Source of the DNA: an uncultured Flavobacteriales bacterium
Lineage (GTDB): Bacteria; Bacteroidota; Bacteroidia; Flavobacteriales_D; Crocinitomicaceae
Assembly: GCA_913054135.1 (NCBI GenBank)
Contig: CAJXJK010000003.1
Span: 62,001-126,000, forward strand
DNA length: 64,000 nt
Reading direction: 5' to 3'
A model generated the notes under the pieces. It saw only the letters and a program-made list of their open reading frames with translations. It was not told where the DNA came from and ran no database searches. A program made the position numbers and the translations under genes. Positions 16,574 to 25,201 of the stretch are shown here, piece by piece; the first letter of the stretch is position 1; each line of letters starts with the position of its first letter.

Positions 16574-18103
16574 TTAGTGCTTAAAATGGCGATTTCCAGT
16601 GAAAACCATACTCACATTATTGTTGTTGCAGTAGTCAATTGAAAGCTCATCTTTAATTGATCCTCCAGGTTGAATCACTGCTGATATTCCCTCTAAATGC
16701 GCTATCTCAACACAATCTGGGAAAGGGAAGAATGCGTCAGAAGCCATAACAGCTCCATTCAAATCAAAGTCAAATGATTTTGCTTTATGAATTGCTTGTC
16801 TCAATGCATCCACTCTAGATGTTTGTCCAGTTCCGCTTGCTAATAATTGTCCGTTTTTTGCAAGAACAATTGTATTTGACTTCGTATGTTTCACCAATTT
16901 ATTAGCGAACTCTAAGTCAGTTAATTCAGATTCAGAAGGAGAGGTTTTTGTTCTCGTTTCAAAATCAGCTTTCTTGTCAGTAATTGCATCTTTGTCTTGC
17001 TCTAAAACTCCATTCAATATTGTTCTGAATTGTTTTTTCGGGAGCTCAACATCTTTCTGCACTAAAAGAACTCTATTTTTCTTCTCTTTTAAAATTGGAA
17101 GAGCTTGCTCTGCAAATTCAGGAGCGATTACTACTTCACAAAATAGAGAGTTAATTTCGTTAGCGGTAGCTGCATCAATTCTTTTGTTAGCTATCAATAT
17201 TCCACCAAAGGCAGATACTGGATCACCGGCCAAAGCTGCTACATACGCATCATGAATCGTATCTCTTGTCGCAAATCCGCAAGCATTGTTGTGCTTTAAA
17301 ATTGCGAAAGTTGGTTTGTCATCTTTAAAATCAGCCATCAAATTAACAGCCGCATCAACATCTAAAAGGTTGTTATAAGACAATTCTTTACCGTGCAGTT
17401 TGTCAAACATTCCATCCAAATCTCCATAGAAAACACCATTTTGATGAGGGTTTTCTCCATATCTCAAGGTCTTAGCCGGAAAATGACTGGCTTTAAATCC
17501 AGATACATTTTTCTCGGTGAAGTAATTGAAAATATGCGTGTCGTAATGCGAAGAAACATTAAAAGAAGCTGTAGCAAAATCTTTTCTCTGCCCTAAAGTC
17601 GTTTCGCCATTTCCGTTATTCAAAATCTCTAGAAACGGTTCGTACTGATCTTTTGATGGAATGATAACAACATCTCCATAATTCTTAGCAGCAGCTCTTA
17701 TTAATGATATTCCTCCAATATCGATCTTTTCAATAATATCAGAGTGAGATGCACCACTTGCAACCGTATCCTCAAAAGGATATAGGTCAACTATTACCAA
17801 ATCAATTTCTGGAATTTCAAACTCAGCAATTTGAGACTGATCATCTTCATTTGCTCTTCTATTCAAGATTCCGCCGAAAATTTTAGGATGTAAAGTTTTA
17901 ACTCTACCCCCTAGAATTGAAGGATAAGAAGTTAAGTCCTCAACTCTTTCAACTGAGATTCCCAAATCTTCAATAAAGCTTTGAGTTCCACCCGTTGAAT
18001 AGATTGTGACACCTAATTCGTTAAGTCTTTTGGCTATTTTATCTAATCCTTGTTTATCAAAAACAGAGATTAAAGCGTTTTTAATCGTTTTATTTTCAGG
18101 CAT
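16574..18103 (-). CDS. purH: bifunctional AICAR formyltransferase / IMP cyclohydrolase
   Basis: 509 aa. Catalyses the last two steps of de novo IMP synthesis. The N-terminal MGS-like cyclohydrolase domain (1 to about 195) shows ALISVFDKQGLDKIAKRL, YSTGGTQSFIEDLG and GGRVKTLHPKIFGGIL. The C-terminal transformylase domain shows LRYGENPHQNGVFYGD, AILKHNNACGFATRDT, DPVSAFGGILIANK and ASDAFFPFPDCVEIA. Adjacent to mreB as in many Bacteroidota. The other window gene of this pathway, purN, is far away at 51.9 kb. Confidence 0.97.
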   Translation of the reverse strand: MPENKTIKNALISVFDKQGLDKIAKRLNELGVTIYSTGGTQSFIEDLGISVERVEDLTSYPSILGGRVKTLHPKIFGGILNRRANEDDQSQIAEFEIPEIDLVIVDLYPFEDTVASGASHSDIIEKIDIGGISLIRAAAKNYGDVVIIPSKDQYEPFLEILNNGNGETTLGQRKDFATASFNVSSHYDTHIFNYFTEKNVSGFKASHFPAKTLRYGENPHQNGVFYGDLDGMFDKLHGKELSYNNLLDVDAAVNLMADFKDDKPTFAILKHNNACGFATRDTIHDAYVAALAGDPVSAFGGILIANKRIDAATANEINSLFCEVVIAPEFAEQALPILKEKKNRVLLVQKDVELPKKQFRTILNGVLEQDKDAITDKKADFETRTKTSPSESELTDLEFANKLVKHTKSNTIVLAKNGQLLASGTGQTSRVDALRQAIHKAKSFDFDLNGAVMASDAFFPFPDCVEIAHLEGISAVIQPGGSIKDELSIDYCNNNNVSMVFTGNRHFKH

Positions 18104-18130
18104 TTTTGGTTTTAAAAAGTGGTTTTCCTA

Positions 18131-18145
18131 TGCTGTGCAAAGTTA
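18131..18145 (-). promoter_or_regulatory. candidate purH promoter (-7 element TAACTTTGC)
   Basis: On the minus strand TAACTTTGC (18145-18137) matches the Bacteroidota -7 consensus TAnnTTTG and lies about 34 bp before the purH ATG. I could not find a good TTTG/TTG -33 element at the right distance, so this is only a candidate. Confidence 0.4.
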
Positions 18146-18302
18146 GAACATAAAAGGGATATATTAATTTTAAAGGCTTCAGAAAACCGTTTTTTTTAAT
18201 AAGTGTGGCCTTTTGTTAATTATTCGTGGTTGTTCGGGCGCAATGGAGTTGAATTTGGGCTGAAATTTCTTGTTGAAGTCTTGCCTTTTTTTGAATGTCG
18301 GG

Positions 18303-18634
18303 GTTCGTTCGTGCTAGCTTCGCAGCACTGTTCGTTCGGCTTTGCGAATTTCTTTGAAATTCTGAAGCCTTTTCGTGCGTTCAAAGTTCGCCTTAGGCAA
18401 ACTTTTCTCTTTTCGTTTTTCGACTTGACAAATGGGTTATTAGGAAAACCATGAGGTGGTGAAGTCTGGATATTCTGAATTCCAACCAAACCTTAATGCA
18501 ATTAACCAAGTCGAAAAACGAAGAGTGAGTCACTTTGGCAGAGCCAAATGACGAACGCACGAAAAGGCTTGCTCTTTGATTTATCAAAGTGTCAAGCCGA
18601 ACGAACAGCCCGGCGATAGCTCGGGCGAACGAAC
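18303..18634. repeat. paired-hairpin element B (two inverted ~130-bp units)
   Basis: Second copy of the element at 4507-4847. Left arm 18303-18434, right arm 18509-18634 inverted. Backbone blocks GTTCGTTC, T-GTTCGTTCGGC and GCCTTTTCGTGCGTTC are conserved in both arms and with element A. Hairpin 1 is GTGCT/AGCAC (18311-18328) on the left and GCCCG/CGGGC (right arm orientation, 18608-18626). Hairpin 2 is GAATTT/AAATTC (18346-18362) and CTTTGAT/ATCAAAG (18574-18589). Hairpin 3 is at 18383-18405 and 18529-18552. The loop of hairpin 1 is AGCT(W)CGC-like in all four arms. The element lies between divergent purH and the sigma-factor gene. The rest of 18104-18841 shows no gene. Confidence 0.85.
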
Positions 18635-18841
18635 TCAATCGCCCTCAGAATTATCAGACTTTGATTCAAACCCAAACATCCTAATCAAACCCAACGCCCA
18701 AATTTTAACACATCTTAACTGTTACCAAACAACAATCCTGGCATTACATGGTTAATTGAGGTAAGAAACTCATTCATTGATTAAAATTGTCACTTTGATG
18801 AAGTTTTAAAATATTACAGTAACATAAGCGTCTAAAGAGAT

Positions 18842-19414
18842 ATGCAGCAAGAAAGCAAAATACTAACGAAACAACTTACCGCATCTGATGTGATATTAGA
18901 AGAAGGTGGAAGATTGTTCAACTTTATAAAAAAGAGAGTCAAGTCGACACTTGACGCAGAGGATATATTACAAGATGTTTATTTCCAATTAGCCAAGATT
19001 TCAAATGACATTAGTTCAATTGAAAAGATGAGCGCATGGTTATTTCATATTGCAAGAAACAAGATCACTGACAACTACAGAAAGAAGAAGAACGTGAATT
19101 TTTCTGAAATGGGTAGAGTGAGTTATGAAGAAGAGTCTATCAATTTTGAAGATTTTATTTCAGATACTGAAGACTTGCAAGATGATTTGTTGACGAGAGA
19201 TAAGGTATGGGAAATGTTAGAAGAGGGATTAGATGAATTACCTGAAGAGCAAAGCAGTGTATTTAGAATGCATGAGTTTGAGGGAATGTCATTTAAAGAA
19301 ATCTCTGAGAAGACAGGACATCAAGTGAACACATTATTGTCAAGAAAAAGATATGCCACGGTTTTCTTGAGAAAAAAATTAAGTGGATTGTATAACGAAA
19401 TATTAGATAAATAA
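18842..19414 (+). CDS. RNA polymerase sigma factor, ECF (sigma-24) type
   Basis: 190 aa. Region 2 (LDAEDILQDVYFQLAKI, then MSAWLFHIARNKITDNYRKKK) binds core polymerase and the -10 element. Region 4 (LDELPEEQSSVFRMHEFEGMSFKEISEKTGHQVNTLLSRKRYATVFLRKKL) is a helix-turn-helix for the -35. An acidic linker (about 90-120) joins them. The stop touches the next ATG directly, so the sigma gene and the small membrane gene are one unit. No classical anti-sigma factor is adjacent; the membrane partner might serve that role, which is inference. Confidence 0.92.
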   Translation: MQQESKILTKQLTASDVILEEGGRLFNFIKKRVKSTLDAEDILQDVYFQLAKISNDISSIEKMSAWLFHIARNKITDNYRKKKNVNFSEMGRVSYEEESINFEDFISDTEDLQDDLLTRDKVWEMLEEGLDELPEEQSSVFRMHEFEGMSFKEISEKTGHQVNTLLSRKRYATVFLRKKLSGLYNEILDK

Positions 19415-19729
19415 ATGCGAAATAAATTTAATCCATACATGAAGGGATGGAAAAAAATGGCCTTTTTATTACCTGTTTTTATTATAGGTGCGGTTTTACT
19501 TACAGGATTCATTGTGATGACATTGTGGAACGGGATTATGCCTGAAGTATTCGGACTTGGAATACTCTCAATTTGGCAAGCAATAGGCTTATTTATTTTA
19601 GCAAGATTCCTTTTTGGCCGATCAAAAGGTTTTGGAAGAAGGAGAAGAAGACATCACTATGCGTACTGTAAAGTGCAATCTGATGAGGGTTCAGAGCAAA
19701 GCACGAAGGATTTCGATCCTGTTCAATAG
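19415..19729 (+). CDS. small two-helix membrane protein paired with the ECF sigma factor
   Basis: 104 aa. Two membrane helices (MAFLLPVFIIGAVLLTGFIVMTLWNG and IWQAIGLFILARFLF) flank the short loop IMPEVFGLGILS. The W-N-x-(L/I)-M-P ... WQA-x-GL ... FGR pattern recurs in small Bacteroidota proteins beside ECF sigma genes, from my memory of such loci. A highly basic patch (RSKGFGRRRRRHH) follows helix 2, then an acidic tail. Its ATG comes immediately after the sigma stop codon, implying translational coupling. A membrane regulator of the sigma factor is a fair guess without direct evidence. Confidence 0.75.
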   Translation: MRNKFNPYMKGWKKMAFLLPVFIIGAVLLTGFIVMTLWNGIMPEVFGLGILSIWQAIGLFILARFLFGRSKGFGRRRRRHHYAYCKVQSDEGSEQSTKDFDPVQ

Positions 19730-19842
19730 AACAAAGAGTAAAGCAGTCAATGTTTAAATGATTAAAACGACTGCGATTCATAGTAAGTAGGTTTAGTAAG
19801 TTGCTTCTGAGTACAAACAGAGCAACAAGTACACATAGTGAT

Positions 19843-19877
19843 TAAAGCCGATTTCGAAAGGGATCGGCTTTATTTTT
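19843..19877 (+). terminator. intrinsic terminator after the sigma-factor unit
   Basis: TAAAGCCGAT (19843-19852) pairs perfectly with ATCGGCTTTA (19863-19872) around a 10-nt loop and is followed by TTTTT at 19873-19877. It lies about 115 bp after the small membrane gene and before the DUF2911 lipoprotein gene. Confidence 0.85.
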
Positions 19878-19950
19878 ACGCTAATTTGTAAGGCTCTTTG
19901 AACAAGAACGATTCTATATTGTTACATTTATATTATAAATAAAGATCAAA

Positions 19951-20553
19951 ATGAAAAAGTCATCATTATTACTATTACCATTCTTTTTAATCGCCTGCGG
20001 AGGTGAAGAATCTACAGATGAACTCACAGATGCAGTTGATGAAGTTGTAGAGGAAGTGGAAGAAGTTGTTGAAAACGAAGAGAAGAAAATTGCGAGCCCA
20101 AGAATGCAAGTTGAAGACGAGATGAATGGAGTGACTGTTTCAATTGATTATGGATCTCCAAAAGTGAAAGAAAGAGTTATTTGGGGAGAGCTTGTGCCAT
20201 TTGATGAAGTATGGAGAGCTGGAGCAAATGCTGCTACTGCAATCACTTTCGGTTCTGACGCAATATTTGGCGGCGAAAATGTTGCTTCTGGCACCTATGC
20301 CTTATTCATTACACCGCACGAAGAAGGTGAATGGGATGTCATTCTTAACGAAGAATGGAGCCAAGAAGAACACGGAGTTTGGGGGGCCTATGATTATAAA
20401 GAAGATAAGAACGTATTAAAGCTGGATGTTTCACCAAACTGGAGTGAAGATAATGTTGAAGAAATGGGCTTTAGTTTTAAAGACGGAAACCTAATTTTTG
20501 AATGGGAAAAAGCATCATTCGAAATTTCTATAGCTAGTGCCGTTCCAGCATAA
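19951..20553 (+). CDS. DUF2911 family lipoprotein
   Basis: 200 aa. Lipoprotein signal with lipobox LIAC (cysteine 17), then an acidic linker (about 20-48) and a DUF2911 domain: PRMQVEDEMNGVTVSIDYGSPKVKERVIWGELVPFDEVWRAGANAATAITF ... GENVASGTYALFITP ... WDVILNEEW. This domain is frequent in Bacteroidota exported proteins and has no settled function. Monocistronic by position, after a terminator and convergent with the next gene, whose stop is 5 bp away. Confidence 0.9.
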   Translation: MKKSSLLLLPFFLIACGGEESTDELTDAVDEVVEEVEEVVENEEKKIASPRMQVEDEMNGVTVSIDYGSPKVKERVIWGELVPFDEVWRAGANAATAITFGSDAIFGGENVASGTYALFITPHEEGEWDVILNEEWSQEEHGVWGAYDYKEDKNVLKLDVSPNWSEDNVEEMGFSFKDGNLIFEWEKASFEISIASAVPA

Positions 20554-20558
20554 AGGAA

Positions 20559-21803
20559 TCAATCTTTCTTATTTAACCAAAATCCTGATTTAATGTCTTT
20601 CGGGTTTAGCATTAGGGTGCCTAAAAATATCCAAATGGGCAATGAGGTGATGATTAATCTATCTCTTTGACCGTAGGCAATACCGGTAATACACACCATA
20701 TACAGAAGTAACATGAAGATGCATAAGATCATTGCACTTCTTTGGGGGTTAGATTTATAGATCATTATTATCTGAAAGAATACCAAAACACCAATGACTA
20801 TAAGAAAGTAAAAAAGAGAGTTGTTGTATACCTTCATATACTGCACTGAACTCTTACTGCACTCTTCATCCTTATATACTTGCATGAACGGATCAGCTTG
20901 AATATTATCTTTAATGTTATAGCAAAAGGTTCTGATAGTTAGCTTCAGGTTCGAAGTTGCAAAGTCTTTCAACTCAGTTTCACTCATCTCGTTCACAGCC
21001 TGCATACTGTATGCTCTTGACATTTGATGTTTGTGGACATATACTTGAGAAAATAAGTAGTTCTTATAGGTGACCGCTCCAATCTTCGAGATTTTAAATT
21101 CTCCAAAATTTTGCTTCACAATTGCGGCTTGCCCAATCAACATCAATACAGAAATAGTGGCCGAGAAAATGATACTCTTTATAATCTTAAGCTTTCTTCG
21201 CAAGAGCATGTAAGCCGAAAGAACCAGCACTATTAAGGCAGGAATGAGGAAGACCGGTTTGACAAGAACAAGCAAAGAAATAGCTAAGATTATTAATGAC
21301 CAAAAACGCTCAGAAGATATCTCTTGGGCAATCCTTTTGGCAAGTATGTATATAATTATGCACAAGCCAAAAATGACTGTAGTTTCGGATAAGCCATGAA
21401 AAGTTAAACCTATCAATGTGAAATTTGAAAGGAAAAGGAAGCTTGCTAGAGAAGCTATGATGATTGAATTCGAAATCTTTTTCACGGCCATATGCAGTAA
21501 AAAATGTGCCCAGCAGTAGATCACAATGTGATAAACAAAAATCGCCCATGCTCCTCCTATCTCAAAAAGACTGATAAGAATAAATGGGAATAATACCGGC
21601 CTATATGCAAGATTTGGACTTGGTGTTTGATGATAAATCCATTGACCAACTTCAAAATATGAGTATGAATCAGCTTCAGGATGAAAATAATCGAACATCA
21701 CATTTTCTGTGAGTGAAACATCCAAGAATTGATGCAAGATTAAAAAGGAAATAAATCCTGTTGCAAAGACTACAAGGCGATATAGGTTTAATTTGTTTAG
21801 CAC
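20559..21803 (-). CDS. polytopic membrane protein, possible GT-C glycosyltransferase
   Basis: 414 aa with about ten to twelve hydrophobic segments. After the first helix, a loop with PEADSYSYFEVGQWIYHQTPSPNLAYRPVLFPF resembles the first extracytoplasmic loop of GT-C transferases, in which an acidic residue is catalytic. There is a soluble stretch (about 240-310) with KQNFGEFKISKIGAVTYKNYLFSQ. No precise family is recognisable. It could be a mannosyltransferase-like or O-antigen-related protein. No glycan genes are adjacent. Confidence 0.6.
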   Translation of the reverse strand: MLNKLNLYRLVVFATGFISFLILHQFLDVSLTENVMFDYFHPEADSYSYFEVGQWIYHQTPSPNLAYRPVLFPFILISLFEIGGAWAIFVYHIVIYCWAHFLLHMAVKKISNSIIIASLASFLFLSNFTLIGLTFHGLSETTVIFGLCIIIYILAKRIAQEISSERFWSLIILAISLLVLVKPVFLIPALIVLVLSAYMLLRRKLKIIKSIIFSATISVLMLIGQAAIVKQNFGEFKISKIGAVTYKNYLFSQVYVHKHQMSRAYSMQAVNEMSETELKDFATSNLKLTIRTFCYNIKDNIQADPFMQVYKDEECSKSSVQYMKVYNNSLFYFLIVIGVLVFFQIIMIYKSNPQRSAMILCIFMLLLYMVCITGIAYGQRDRLIITSLPIWIFLGTLMLNPKDIKSGFWLNKKD

Positions 21804-21846
21804 AAGATGTTTGATGAATACACTTACGTTTCCACCTCAATAAAAG

Positions 21847-23136
21847 TTAAACCTCTTCGTCTACAATATAAGGCGTGATTGGTAATGAATCCAGTCGCGC
21901 TTTTATTGGTTCAATGAACTTAAGGTAATCTGGAAGCAATGAGTCAGGCATTGGAATTGATGGCGGGAATTTCTCGGCTCTGTGATCAATTTGCTTACCA
22001 TTTTTCCAAAATCTATAACAAACGTGAGGTCCTGTTGCTAAACCTGTAGAACCTACATAACCAATAGTTTCACCTTGCATTACATGAACTCCTTTTTTAA
22101 TTCCAGGCGCAAAACCAGTCATGTGTAAGTACTGAGTGGTGTACACCTCATCATGCCTAATTTTCACATAATTACCATTACCTCCTGAATAAGAGGCAGC
22201 AATAACGTAACCGTCTGCAGTGGCTAAAATTGGAGTTCCTTTAGGTGCAGCATAATCTGTTCCTAAATGTGCTTTCCATCTTTTTTGAACTGGATGAAAA
22301 CGTCTGCCGCTAAAGCCTGAGCTAATTCTAGAATATTTCACTGGCGCCATTAAGAACGGACGTTTCATTTCTTTACCGTTCTCATCAAACATTCCAACTT
22401 TAGTTCCTGAAGTATCAATTGCATATTTAAACCCATAATAATCATGACCTTGATGTTTGAACCAGGCTGAACTAATTTCTCCTACAGCATAAGGTTCTCC
22501 CTCAACTGACTTTTCTTGGTAAATTACCTTAAACTCATCTCCAGGATGTAGCTTGAAGAAATCAATTGTCCAAGCGAATACTCCGGCAATATACTCAGCC
22601 ATTTCACCAGTCATATTAATGTCTTTGAGTTGTTGATCTAATGCAAAAGTCAAGTTTGAGTTTTGAATAATCTCGCCAGAAATTAACTGCTCTTTGACTT
22701 CAAAAGGCTTTTGTCTGCGTTCAACAATAGTTGAGTCCTGAGTGAAATCAAAAACGATATAATCAACTACGTTTTTTGGATAGATACAATACTGAATGTT
22801 CTTCGCGGTATCCTCCATGTCTTTCAACATGATAAAAGGAGTGCCTTCTTTAATGTATTTCAATCCGACTAAAGAGTCAGCTGCTCTGTCGGCGGCTACA
22901 TTGATGTCATATTGTGTCAGCCCGTAGCCCTGAAACATATGAGACATAGTCCATCCAGGTTGAACTGTGTCCCTAACAACATCAAAGGAATCCAACACGA
23001 AACCGTATTCAATTACGGGATCAGGAATCACAACTTCTTCAACAGCTTCTTCTTGTACTTCTTCTACTTCTCCGCCACAAGAGACAAAGAGAAAGGATAT
23101 AGTAAAAACAGAAAGGTATATTAAGGGTTTGAACAT
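21847..23136 (-). CDS. M23 family metallopeptidase lipoprotein
   Basis: 429 aa. Lipobox FVSC with lipidated C20, an acidic linker (about 24-42), a LysM/OapA-like middle region (about 43-240), and a C-terminal LytM (M23) domain. Zinc ligands H290 and D294 are in AHLGTDYAAPKG, and QYLHM carries H338. The usual HxH near the end is H371-V-C373 in TGPHVCYRFWKNG, so the final histidine ligand is cysteine. Such enzymes cut peptidoglycan cross-links or cross-bridges. The HVC form looks common in Bacteroidota relatives (memory), so activity is probable but not certain. Confidence 0.9.
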   Translation of the reverse strand: MFKPLIYLSVFTISFLFVSCGGEVEEVQEEAVEEVVIPDPVIEYGFVLDSFDVVRDTVQPGWTMSHMFQGYGLTQYDINVAADRAADSLVGLKYIKEGTPFIMLKDMEDTAKNIQYCIYPKNVVDYIVFDFTQDSTIVERRQKPFEVKEQLISGEIIQNSNLTFALDQQLKDINMTGEMAEYIAGVFAWTIDFFKLHPGDEFKVIYQEKSVEGEPYAVGEISSAWFKHQGHDYYGFKYAIDTSGTKVGMFDENGKEMKRPFLMAPVKYSRISSGFSGRRFHPVQKRWKAHLGTDYAAPKGTPILATADGYVIAASYSGGNGNYVKIRHDEVYTTQYLHMTGFAPGIKKGVHVMQGETIGYVGSTGLATGPHVCYRFWKNGKQIDHRAEKFPPSIPMPDSLLPDYLKFIEPIKARLDSLPITPYIVDEEV

Positions 23137-23283
23137 CCTACAAAATTAGTTCAGATTGTTAGTGAAATCAAGACAAAGTGTTAATGTTTATTAATAGTAA
23201 ACTGTTTAGAATTATCCGCAATCGTTTTGCACTTATTGAGGCAATGCGGTGGGCCTAAGCAATTAATTTACTACTTTGGGTAG

Positions 23284-25200
23284 ATGAAGATTTCATCACT
23301 GACGGCTCTACTTACATGTCTATCCTTCATTAGTTTCTCTCAAGCAGATAAAAAACTTAAGAAGCTGATAGGTAAACACTTTGTTGAGCTTGCCCCTACT
23401 GATAACTATTCTTGGAAACCTGAAGGTGAAATCATTTTCTATCACTCAAAAACGACTAAAGGCGACACCACGGGAGCAAGTAATAAAGGTGAATTCTTAA
23501 TGTTTAGAGATGATATTATTTCTCAAAGCGGAGAAGCTTTCAAAATGTTTAGACCCGGATTTGTGACGAATTATGAATATGAAAAATTCGTGATTTGGGT
23601 GCGAGACTCTACCATGCTTGAACATGTCTACCTAAACACAGACCCGACCGGGAATGACGCGATTGATGAGTATGATTTGGCTTACATGCTAGATTTTGAT
23701 GATATGTATTATAGCGAAGTCAATCAGGCATGGCAAGAGTTTGACCCCTCTCAACCTTTTATTAATAGAGAGCTATTTAACCTTTCATGGCGGATGAAAG
23801 GAATTAAGGACAATCAAATCATTCCGCTTATAAGCGACATGTATTTGAGGCCAGATGAGCGTTTTTACGATTTCAAAGATTGGGATGAACGAAAGTTTTT
23901 TTATGGCAAATATGGAAGCGGAAAAGAAGTACCGATTGCACCAGATAGAGATGTTTGGGCCCAAAAGTCTGAATACCCTTACGATTTATATTACAATTTG
24001 GCCAATTACTACTCACGCGAAGATGAAAGTAATGGCTATCCTGTTATCGGTTTGACAGGAACTCAAATTGAAGCATTTTTAGACCATGAAGAAATCAAAC
24101 TTCAAAAGAAATTGAATGAGGCAGAGTTTCCGTACACTGTGCATTTGTCGTTACCAACTGAAGAAGAAATCAAATTGGGTGACACTTCTGATTGCGATTG
24201 CAAAATGACTTTCTTATTAGAGTCAATGGATATGACAGAGCAATGGCAAATTACAAATGAAGAGTATTGGGAGTTTTTACTCTCTGTTCAGGATTCAATA
24301 TTGCGCGAGAACATTTATTACAATACCGACCCAACAGGAAAAAATGCAATTGAAGATGAAGATATAGGGGAAATGTTAAATCATGGTGATGTCTATTATG
24401 ATGAGGTGAATTTATCATGGCAAGAATTTGACCCTTCTCAACCTTATATAAATCGTGGCCTATTCCCAATGAGTCAAAGCTTTAATTGGAAAAAAACAAT
24501 TACTCCAGCCCAATATGTACCCATCTTTGAGAACTTTTTTCAGCATCCTGAAAAAATGGATACCATTAAAGGAAATGTTGATCACAAAGATTTTAAGTTT
24601 GAAGAATACACCTACAAATATTATTGGGAAGATTTAGGGAGAAGATCAAAAACGGGAGAGTTAGTTTGGAATGCAAGCAAAGAACGATATGACGCCAAGG
24701 ATGTTTGGAACGGAAAAGGCATAGACATGGACGAGAAATCTCTTATAGGTTTTGAATCGGGTATCAGAACTCACGCCAATTTAAGAGATTTTATTTTAGA
24801 AGAGTATGTAAGCGTGTACCCGGGCATAAACTGTACGGCATGTAATTGGAATTGCATGCATGAACATGGCGAAGAGTTAAATTTTGAAGAACAACAAGAA
24901 GTGTGTGATAAATGCCCGCTAGATTGGAACGAAAACGCCAAACCATATGACTTTTGGACACAGCCTGAAGAATTAATACAGGGTCTAACTTACTATCAAG
25001 CAATGGCATATTACAATTGGAAATATCATAGAAACACGCGTTCAAGCAAAAGTGAAACGAGATATCATGATGATTTAGTTCCTACTAAAGAGCAATTTGA
25101 AAAGGTACAAAAAGGCGAAAGTTTTGTTCTTGATGAGCAAAAACTAGAATTTCCTGACCCTTGGTTTAGATACGTAATTCACTTTTATCCAAAAAAGTAA
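23284..25200 (+). CDS. GldJ/GldK-related FGE-like (SUMF1 fold) protein with duplicated module
   Basis: 638 aa with signal peptide MKISSLTALLTCLSFISFSQA. It holds two FGE-like units in tandem. Each has a TN-x-EY-x-x-F start, DS-x-x-x-x-x-x-YxNTDPTGxxAIxxxD, then YYxEVNxxWQEFDPSQPxINRxLF (about 95-165 and 320-385). FGE-type PVIGLTGTQIEAFLDHEE ... LPTEEE in unit 1 and GLTYYQAMAYYNW ... VPTKEQ in unit 2 follow. A cysteine cluster INCTACNWNCMHEH ... CDKC (about 520-550) may bind metal or form disulfides. The catalytic cysteines of true FGE are not recognisable, so an enzymatic role is doubtful. A paralogue is encoded at 43991-45754. Confidence 0.75.
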   Translation: MKISSLTALLTCLSFISFSQADKKLKKLIGKHFVELAPTDNYSWKPEGEIIFYHSKTTKGDTTGASNKGEFLMFRDDIISQSGEAFKMFRPGFVTNYEYEKFVIWVRDSTMLEHVYLNTDPTGNDAIDEYDLAYMLDFDDMYYSEVNQAWQEFDPSQPFINRELFNLSWRMKGIKDNQIIPLISDMYLRPDERFYDFKDWDERKFFYGKYGSGKEVPIAPDRDVWAQKSEYPYDLYYNLANYYSREDESNGYPVIGLTGTQIEAFLDHEEIKLQKKLNEAEFPYTVHLSLPTEEEIKLGDTSDCDCKMTFLLESMDMTEQWQITNEEYWEFLLSVQDSILRENIYYNTDPTGKNAIEDEDIGEMLNHGDVYYDEVNLSWQEFDPSQPYINRGLFPMSQSFNWKKTITPAQYVPIFENFFQHPEKMDTIKGNVDHKDFKFEEYTYKYYWEDLGRRSKTGELVWNASKERYDAKDVWNGKGIDMDEKSLIGFESGIRTHANLRDFILEEYVSVYPGINCTACNWNCMHEHGEELNFEEQQEVCDKCPLDWNENAKPYDFWTQPEELIQGLTYYQAMAYYNWKYHRNTRSSKSETRYHDDLVPTKEQFEKVQKGESFVLDEQKLEFPDPWFRYVIHFYPKK

Positions 25201-25201
25201 A

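Noticed and set aside
18203-18638. Three 80-90 codon frames on both strands within element B
   Set aside because: They follow the inverted repeat, carry no start context and their translations reflect the repeated hairpins.
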